Source: Planctomycetaceae bacterium
GTDB taxonomy: Bacteria; Planctomycetota; Planctomycetia; Pirellulales; Thermoguttaceae
DNA: 9,842 nt
Direction: 5' to 3'
Assembly: GCA_031259095.1 (NCBI GenBank)
Contig: JAIRLW010000210.1
Coordinates: 1-9,842 of the forward strand
The position numbers and the translations under genes were made by a program. The notes under the pieces are model-generated. The model ran no database searches and had not been told where the DNA came from. It saw only the letters and a list, made by a program, of their open reading frames with translations. Shown piece after piece: positions 5,500 through 9,842 of the stretch (positions within the stretch are counted from its first letter, which is position 1; each line of letters starts with the position of its first letter).

Positions 5500-6611
5500 T
5501 CGCCCTGCTACTCCCCGCCGTACAAGCCGCAAGAGAAGCCGCAAGAAGAATGCAGTGTACAAACAGCGAAAAACAGTGGGCGTTGGCGATACAAAATCAC
5601 CATGAGGCATTTAACCTTCTGCCGCCGCATGGTTTGAAATTTGCCAAAGGAAAAGATTACAATGGATCACCGTGCGATCTTAGCAGAATTGGCATTGACA
5701 GCACTTACACCGCGTATAAACTTAACGAAGGAACCAGCGCCTTGTCGCGAGTGTTACCTTTCATTGAAGCAGCACATGTTTCCAGCGGCTTCGATTTTTC
5801 CCAAGCCTATTTTTATGGCTCCGGTTCTTCCCCCAACCCTTATTACAGTGATCTGAAAAAAATTTATTTGAATATTTTTGTTTGTCCCTCCGATAGTGAA
5901 GTTCCGCGTTCATGGAGCGATGACATCGCACCCGGAAGTTATCTCGTTTGCACCGGTTCCGCAAAAGGGACACAGTACTCTCTGATGCAGCCGGAGCCGG
6001 TCAATGTTACGGATAGTTTCCGCACGGACGGAGCGTTTTATCTCGGTAATAACTCGCCTCAAGGGGAAGAGATGCATGGAAATATCGGTTTGGAAGCGAT
6101 GACGGACGGAACAAGCAATACAATGATTTTGTCCGAAGGGCTTTATGGCGGTACAAGCGCCGTCACATCAAACATGGATATCACTGGAATGTCCGAGTCG
6201 GAACGCAGCAAACTATATCAGCGCGTCATCTTTGACTATAACCAAAGTGGTCCAAGTGCAAGTTCAGAACCTATAACCAATCAAGCGGCTTTCGATCAAG
6301 ATATGGTCAAGTATTCGGCTGACAGAACCAAAACAGGAAGTAAACAGGAACGTTGTGAGGGATGGCTATTCGTACGTTGGAGTTGCACTACTTATTCCGC
6401 CTATTTAACCCCCAATCAAAAAGACGCGGGTAATTACTGGCCAAAGAGCGGTAATCCGAAGGTTGCATTTCTCGGTGCACGAAGTCAACACAACGGTGGC
6501 GTGAATGTTGCTTATGGCGACGGCAGTATCCATTTTGTAAGCGATACCATCAACCATAATGTTTGGCTCGGAATGTCAACCGTGAGTAACGGAGAAGTTA
6601 CGTCGTACTGA
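5466..6611 (+). CDS. DUF1559 family prepilin-like protein (body of frame-split gene)
   Basis: Type IV pilin-like secreted or surface protein of the family expanded in Planctomycetes; its function is unknown. The body frame is open from 5421 and reads [18 protein letters not shown] from 5439, the classic prepilin peptidase site with cleavage expected after the Gly at 5448-5450, followed by a hydrophobic helix and [17 protein letters not shown]. The nominal start at 5466 is a TTG inside the hydrophobic helix, so it cannot be the real start; the true start is almost certainly the ATG at 5311, joined across the poly-G tract. The C-terminal half shows the H-X9-DG motif ([12 protein letters not shown]), followed by [16 protein letters not shown], as in complete family members. 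The body has no other frameshift or premature stop, which argues against an old pseudogene. A GU-rich hairpin follows the stop. Confidence 0.9.
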   Translation: MLVVIAIIGLLIALLLPAVQAAREAARRMQCTNSEKQWALAIQNHHEAFNLLPPHGLKFAKGKDYNGSPCDLSRIGIDSTYTAYKLNEGTSALSRVLPFIEAAHVSSGFDFSQAYFYGSGSSPNPYYSDLKKIYLNIFVCPSDSEVPRSWSDDIAPGSYLVCTGSAKGTQYSLMQPEPVNVTDSFRTDGAFYLGNNSPQGEEMHGNIGLEAMTDGTSNTMILSEGLYGGTSAVTSNMDITGMSESERSKLYQRVIFDYNQSGPSASSEPITNQAAFDQDMVKYSADRTKTGSKQERCEGWLFVRWSCTTYSAYLTPNQKDAGNYWPKSGNPKVAFLGARSQHNGGVNVAYGDGSIHFVSDTINHNVWLGMSTVSNGEVTSY

Positions 6612-6625
6612 CTTTAATAATGTTA

Positions 6626-6704
6626 TTTGTTCCTTTACGTCTCATTTGTCTTTAATGTCCCTTTTTATAGGGACATTGGGGATGAATGGGACTGGAGGGA
6701 CAAA
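6626..6704 (+). terminator. GTCCC-family hairpin after the DUF1559 gene
   Basis: The core stem AATGTCCCT/AGGGACATT (6654-6662 and 6669-6677) is perfect with a 6-nt loop. The stem extends outward to 6626 and 6704 with many G-U pairs and one offset. The left arm has the 9-10 nt rhythm GTTCCTTTAC, GTCTCATTT, GTCTTTAAT, GTCCCTTTT (6629-6665). It starts 15 bases after the stop, fitting a terminator role; it is also the second member of the repeat family. Confidence 0.6.
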
Positions 6705-7036
6705 AAGAGACCGGACTACTCACTATTAACTATTAACCTGTGAATTTTTTCCCGTCCCTAACGGGATGGAAATAATTCCCGAAACCGATTGTATTTGTCC
6801 CTTTTGTCTCATTCGTCCCTTATGTCCCTTTGCCGAAAATTGTTAACCAAAGGAACAAATGACCCTCGAATTTTTCAAAACCTGCGAAACCGTTTGTAAA
6901 AAACGGTGTTAGACAATGAAAACCCTCACGTTAAGAAATAGCCGACTCAACAAGTCCGCTAAAAATCGTAACAGTGCCGCAGCCGTTTGTGACACTTTCC
7001 ACTATTAACTCTCCACTACTATTATTGATTAAACTT
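6705..7036. other. Gene-free intergenic region before the PepSY gene
   Basis: No credible gene is seen. It contains a short CTATTAA duplication (about 6723-6736), a small hairpin CCCGT/ACGGG with a 5-nt loop (6751-6765), the degenerate GTCCC repeat at 6797-6861, and two very short ATG-initiated frames (6859-6912, 6916-7008) without recognisable similarity. No promoter of good quality was found for the gene starting at 7037. Confidence 0.5.
6797..6861. repeat. Degenerate copy of the GTCCC hairpin family
   Basis: Four consecutive 9-nt units (GTCCCTTTT, GTCTCATTC, GTCCCTTAT, GTCCCTTTG) at 6797-6832 form the left arm. A shortened right arm AAGGAACAAATG at 6850-6861 can pair with CATTCGTCCCTT at 6810-6821 using two G-U wobbles. 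The rest of the right arm is missing. Confidence 0.55.
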
Positions 7037-8911
7037 ATGTCCTTTCAATTTTTTCGTCGTTTCTTTTACGAAATTCATCTTTGGCTTGGCATTATTAGCG
7101 GGATTATTGTATTCCTAATTTGTCTGAGCGGTTGTCTTCTTGTTTTCCGTGATGAAATCAATCGATTTGCCGATCCGGGCAAGTATTATGTCAATGTCCC
7201 GGCTGAAGGGCAACGGCTTCCGGTTGATGAGATTATTACCAAACTGGAAGCCAAAAATCCGGGAATGAAAGTTACATCGATTACGATTCCTGAACGGGCG
7301 AACCGGACAATGCTTGCCATGTTATCGCGTCCGATGCCGGAAGGAATGCGCGGCGGTCAACGTCCTGATGGTGAACGCGGTGAACGCCCTGAAGGAGGTT
7401 TGGCGCAACGCGGTCAACGTCCTGACGGTGAACGCGGAGAGCGTCCCGAAGGCGGTTTTGGGCGGCGCGGTCAAGGTCCTGGCGGTGAACGCGGAGAGCG
7501 TCCCGAAGGCGGTTTCGGACAACGCGGTCAACGCTCTGGCGGTGAACGCGGTGAACGTCCCGAAGGCGGTTTGGCGCAACGCGGTCCACGTCCTGACGGT
7601 GAACGCGGTGAACGTCCCGAAGGCGGTTTTGCGCAACGCGGTCAACGTCCTGACGGTGAACGCGGTGAGCGTCCCGAAGGCGGTTTCGGACAACGCAGTC
7701 AACGTCCCGATGGTGAACGCGGTGAGCGTCCCGACGGCGGTTTCGGACAACGCGGTCAACGTCCCGAAGGCAGACCGCAACCCGGAACAGATGAAAGGAA
7801 TAATGCCGGAAGGGAAAATTCCGCAACGCCGCCGCCACAAGGTGTTGCCGGTCAAGGTCGTTCCGGTAATTCCGGCGGTCCCGGCGGAGCCAACAGACCC
7901 GGTGGTTCCGGCGGACCGGGCGGCGGACGCGGACAAGGTTATTATGTTAATCCATATACCGGTGATGTTGTTGCCAAAAGCAGCGATGGTATTCCGCAAC
8001 TTAATCAGTTTTTTATGTCCATGATGCGGTTACACCGTAATCTCTGGATTTCGTACCGCCTCGAATGGCTCGGACCCCGCTCAACACTTGGCGGTTTGAT
8101 TGTCGGTATCGCAACAATTATCTTCGTTATAACCGTACTAAGCGGTTTCGTCCTTTGGCTGCCGCGAACATGGAAAAGTTTCACCAAATGGAGAGCGTGG
8201 AAACCCGGTTTCAAAATACGTTTCCGCAAAGGGTTTTGGTGTTTTATGTATGATATTCATAACACGGTTGGTTTTTACATGTTGATTCCAACACTGATTC
8301 TTGCCTTGACCGGATTATGTTGGTCATTCGGCTGGTACAGAACTACCGCAAGTTATCTTCTCGGCGATCAAATATTCAAACAACGGATGCAACGACCCGA
8401 AAAAATTGAACCGGTCGAAAATGGTACGCAACCGCTTTCTGTCGGTGAAATGATTGAACGTCAAAATAAATTAACGCCGGGACCCGGTGATATGAGTGTA
8501 TCAATTCCCAATGACCGTGAAACCGCCATGGTTATTCAAAAAGGTCGAACCGGTTTCTTTGCCTTGTCGATTAAGGACAAAACACAATGGGATCGTTACC
8601 GCGGTACGGTGATTCCGGTGGAGCATTTTGGTAAAACGGTTGAGGTGGAACGTTTTGCCGATAAACCGTTGGGCGCAAAAATTGCCGCAGCGGTACGAAC
8701 ACTTCATTTCGGTGATGTTACCGGAACGTCTTCGAAAATTTTGTTCTTTATTGCGTGCTTTTTTGCAACGACTTTTCCGATTACCGGTGTGATGCTCTGG
8801 ATTAAAAAACTGCTAACTCACCGCCGGAAACGAAAATCTTCCGCAACTGTTTCCATCGACCACCCGTTAGAAGGTGAAAATCCCCCTGTTAGTGTTGGAC
8901 AAACTGTCTGA
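7037..8911 (+). CDS. PepSY-associated transmembrane protein with RG-rich repeat loop
   Basis: A 624-residue inner-membrane protein of the PepSY_TM (PiuB-like) family, associated with iron or heme uptake and redox functions. Four helices each carry the family histidine signature: EIHLWLG (His14) entering helix 1, RLHRNLW (His333) before helix 2, DIHNTVGFY (His408) at helix 3 and TLHFGDVTG (His557) before helix 4. YYVNPYTGDVV resembles the PepSY-type segment before helix 2. The basic linker between helices 2 and 3 (KSFTKWRAWKPGFKIRFRKG) and the basic C-tail suggest they are cytoplasmic, placing the 1-2 loop outside. That loop contains seven 19-residue Arg/Gly/Glu/Pro repeats (residues 107-239) plus a Gly/Pro-rich stretch to about 310, which most family members lack. 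Start at ATG 7037; an upstream in-frame GTG at 6974 would add 21 implausible residues. No clear Shine-Dalgarno is present. Confidence 0.88.
   Translation: MSFQFFRRFFYEIHLWLGIISGIIVFLICLSGCLLVFRDEINRFADPGKYYVNVPAEGQRLPVDEIITKLEAKNPGMKVTSITIPERANRTMLAMLSRPMPEGMRGGQRPDGERGERPEGGLAQRGQRPDGERGERPEGGFGRRGQGPGGERGERPEGGFGQRGQRSGGERGERPEGGLAQRGPRPDGERGERPEGGFAQRGQRPDGERGERPEGGFGQRSQRPDGERGERPDGGFGQRGQRPEGRPQPGTDERNNAGRENSATPPPQGVAGQGRSGNSGGPGGANRPGGSGGPGGGRGQGYYVNPYTGDVVAKSSDGIPQLNQFFMSMMRLHRNLWISYRLEWLGPRSTLGGLIVGIATIIFVITVLSGFVLWLPRTWKSFTKWRAWKPGFKIRFRKGFWCFMYDIHNTVGFYMLIPTLILALTGLCWSFGWYRTTASYLLGDQIFKQRMQRPEKIEPVENGTQPLSVGEMIERQNKLTPGPGDMSVSIPNDRETAMVIQKGRTGFFALSIKDKTQWDRYRGTVIPVEHFGKTVEVERFADKPLGAKIAAAVRTLHFGDVTGTSSKILFFIACFFATTFPITGVMLWIKKLLTHRRKRKSSATVSIDHPLEGENPPVSVGQTV
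7355..7753 (+). repeat. 57-bp tandem repeat array, seven units, in the PepSY gene
   Basis: Seven in-frame 57-bp units encode variants of GQRPDGERGERPEGGFGQR, followed by a partial unit (GQRPEG) to 7771. The core GERGERPEGG is nearly invariant, while positions 2-5 and 16-19 vary (LAQR, FGRR, FGQR, FAQR). Because the unit is a multiple of three, copy-number change keeps the frame. The product segment is disordered, highly charged and rich in Arg-Gly, and is predicted to face the extracytoplasmic side. DNA similarity between units suggests recent expansion or homogenisation. Confidence 0.92.
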
Positions 8912-8930
8912 ATTAGTTAATTAATTGATT

Positions 8931-9062
8931 ATTTGTCCCCTTAGTCCCAATCGTTTAGTCCCAATCGTCCCTAACGTCCTTTTTGAGGGACTTTAGGGAC
9001 GATTGGGAGATTAGGGACAAATGATTCTTCATAAAACGTTGTGGTTAAGAAACGAATTTTTA
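8931..9062. repeat. Dispersed hairpin repeat, GTCCC family, inverted copy; likely terminator of PepSY gene
   Basis: Starts 20 bases after the PepSY stop. The left arm has 9-nt units (GTCCCCTTA, GTCCCAATC, GTCCCAATC, GTCCCTAAC, GTCCTTTTT), interrupted by GTTTA where a 14-bp direct duplication TTAGTCCCAATCGT (8941-8954, 8955-8968) occurred. The right arm at 8986-9022 pairs with it; 16 bp are perfect (8959-8974 against 8993-9008). The tail at 9023-9062 matches, in reverse complement, the tail of the copy at 3528-3575, showing both derive from one element. It may terminate PepSY transcription. Confidence 0.72.
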
Positions 9063-9164
9063 TACCGTTTTCACTTTAAAAACCGGTTTTTGAACTGTAA
9101 AAACACCTTAAATTGCGGAGTTAAACGAAAAGATAAAACAGGTTTTTAAAAGGAAAACGGTATA
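9061..9164. repeat. 104-bp imperfect palindrome
   Basis: Arms of 30 bp at 9061-9090 and 9135-9164 begin and end TATACCGTTTTC / GAAAACGGTATA and share TTTAAAAACC / GGTTTTTAAA, with only a few mismatches, around a 44-nt centre. There is no coding capacity. It resembles a small MITE-like element or a cruciform-forming repeat and lies directly against the preceding repeat; no target duplication is visible. Confidence 0.6.
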
Positions 9165-9176
9165 GAGGCTCCTAAT

Positions 9177-9241
9177 AATAGCCAAGCGCTAGCAAGTGTC
9201 GATATTGTTTGTTATAATTATGTCTTTTGTACTTGGCTATT
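9177..9241 (+). promoter_or_regulatory. Extended -10 promoter inside an inverted repeat, upstream of the glycosyltransferase
   Basis: TGTTATAAT at 9210-9218 is a perfect extended -10 (TGnTATAAT). No good -35 is present, as is usual for extended -10 promoters. Predicted start near 9225 gives a leader of about 40 nt. The promoter lies between perfect 10-bp inverted arms AATAGCCAAG (9177-9186) and CTTGGCTATT (9232-9241), which could be a binding site for a dimeric regulator or a DNA hairpin. Confidence 0.45.
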
Positions 9242-9265
9242 AATTATCAATTATTAACTACAATC

Positions 9266-9842
9266 ATGTTACTAACGATTTCGGTTGTTTTATTTTTTAC
9301 AATAATAATCATTGATATTGTTCACTACGGAGCCTTGTATCTTTTTTTGAAAGGGATTCGCCGTAACGAATGGACAACGCCTTCCGGTGAATTTGTTCCG
9401 AAAACGATGGTGTTGTTGACGCTTCGCGGAGTTGACCCGTTTTTGAAACGTTGTCTGGAAGGTCTGTTGACACAGAATTATCCGAACTATGCGGTTCGGT
9501 TGATTTTCGATCACCCCGAAGATTCTGCGTTACAAGTTGCGAAAGAGATTGTTGAAACCTGCCATGCGGATAATGTTGAATTTATCATTGTTGACGAACA
9601 TTTTGAAACATGTACGTTAAAATGTAACTCACTTTATCATGCAGTTGCGACACTTGATTCGTCTTACGAAGTTATTGTAATTTTGGATGCGGACACGAAT
9701 CCGCATCCAGATTGGTTACGGCAATTGGTGGAGCCGCTTTCCGATTCACGTTTTGCGGCGGCAACCGGTCAACGTTGGTATATTCCCGTTACATCTAATC
9801 CTGGTTCTCTGGTACGTTATCTTTGGAATGCTGCGGCGGTTG
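9266..9842 (+). CDS. Membrane-anchored family 2 glycosyltransferase, N-terminal part (runs off right edge)
   Basis: An ATG at 9266 opens 192 complete codons with no stop before the edge. Residues 2-27 (LLTISVVLFFTIIIIDIVHY...) form a transmembrane helix. A GT-A type catalytic region follows: TMVLLTLRGVDPFLKRCLEG and LLTQNYPNYAVRLIFDHPED match the start of family 2 enzymes. VIVILDADTNPHPDWL holds the metal-binding D-A-D at residues 141-143, and AATGQRWYIP (about 165-174) follows the nucleotide-sugar site as in processive or ceramide-glucosyltransferase-like members. Q-x-x-R-W and further helices, if present, lie outside the window. It likely transfers sugar to a lipid or growing glycan at the inner membrane; the acceptor cannot be told. 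No Shine-Dalgarno is visible. Confidence 0.85.
   Translation, partial: MLLTISVVLFFTIIIIDIVHYGALYLFLKGIRRNEWTTPSGEFVPKTMVLLTLRGVDPFLKRCLEGLLTQNYPNYAVRLIFDHPEDSALQVAKEIVETCHADNVEFIIVDEHFETCTLKCNSLYHAVATLDSSYEVIVILDADTNPHPDWLRQLVEPLSDSRFAAATGQRWYIPVTSNPGSLVRYLWNAAAV

Noticed and set aside
6859..7008. Two mini-ORFs (17 and 30 residues), the first with AAAGGA upstream
   Set aside because: The first ATG and its ribosome-site-like bases lie in the right arm of a GTCCC-family repeat, and neither peptide resembles a known family.
6974..7036. GTG start giving a 645-residue PepSY protein
   Set aside because: The extra 21 residues translate simple intergenic sequence, while the ATG at 7037 places a normal short basic segment before helix 1.
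7355..7771. Possible CRISPR array
   Set aside because: Units are contiguous 57-bp repeats without unique spacers and code in frame for a protein segment.
7281..8024. Long overlapping ORFs in three other frames across the repeat array (minus 7281-7838, minus 7322-7999, plus 7314-8024)
   Set aside because: They arise because the 57-bp unit is divisible by three and lacks stops in other frames. They are monotonous, have no ribosome binding site or family features, and overlap a clear PepSY_TM gene.

Overview
The window looks like a chromosomal segment of a planctomycete (or a close PVC-group relative), probably an uncultured or host-associated lineage with AT-rich intergenic DNA. The main evidence is a DUF1559 protein with a type IV prepilin motif ([15 protein letters not shown], then [17 protein letters not shown]) and a C-terminal H-X9-DG motif, a gene type that is greatly expanded in Planctomycetes. 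A fused ABC-2 permease/GldG-like protein also fits. The assignment is inferred from gene content alone; there is no rRNA in the window.

Layout, left to right. At 1-132 (minus) is the N-terminal end of an apparent IS66-like transposase running off the left edge. Positions 133-612 are AT-rich and gene-poor and end in a long hairpin. At 613-3336 (minus) is a 907-residue GldF/GldG-type fusion with its own promoter. A divergent intergenic region with a large hairpin repeat leads to rplM (3767-4207) and rpsI (4403-4828). This normally tight pair is separated by a 99-bp element with inverted ends, and a related element follows rpsI. At 5311-6611 is a DUF1559 prepilin-like gene split into two frames exactly at an 11-G tract. 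At 7037-8911 is a PepSY-associated four-helix membrane protein whose extracytoplasmic loop carries seven 19-residue Arg/Gly/Glu/Pro repeats encoded by a 57-bp tandem array. At 9266-9842 is the start of a membrane-anchored family 2 glycosyltransferase running off the right edge.

The intergenic DNA is unusually structured. One repeat family has a 9-nt periodic GTCCCnnnn arm that folds on a complementary arm (3528-3649, 6626-6704, 6797-6861, 8931-9062); two copies sit just after genes and may terminate transcription. A second family (ends AACTTCTAAAAA, interior rich in GGTCGATTT) lies on both sides of rpsI.

The genes do not form one pathway. L13 and S9 are housekeeping. The others act at the envelope: an export/gliding-type ABC system, a pseudopilin-like surface protein, a heme/iron- or redox-type PepSY protein and a glycan-synthesis enzyme. 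The most notable signal is the poly-G tract, which could switch the DUF1559 protein on or off by slippage or allow programmed frameshifting; a homopolymer sequencing error is the main alternative.
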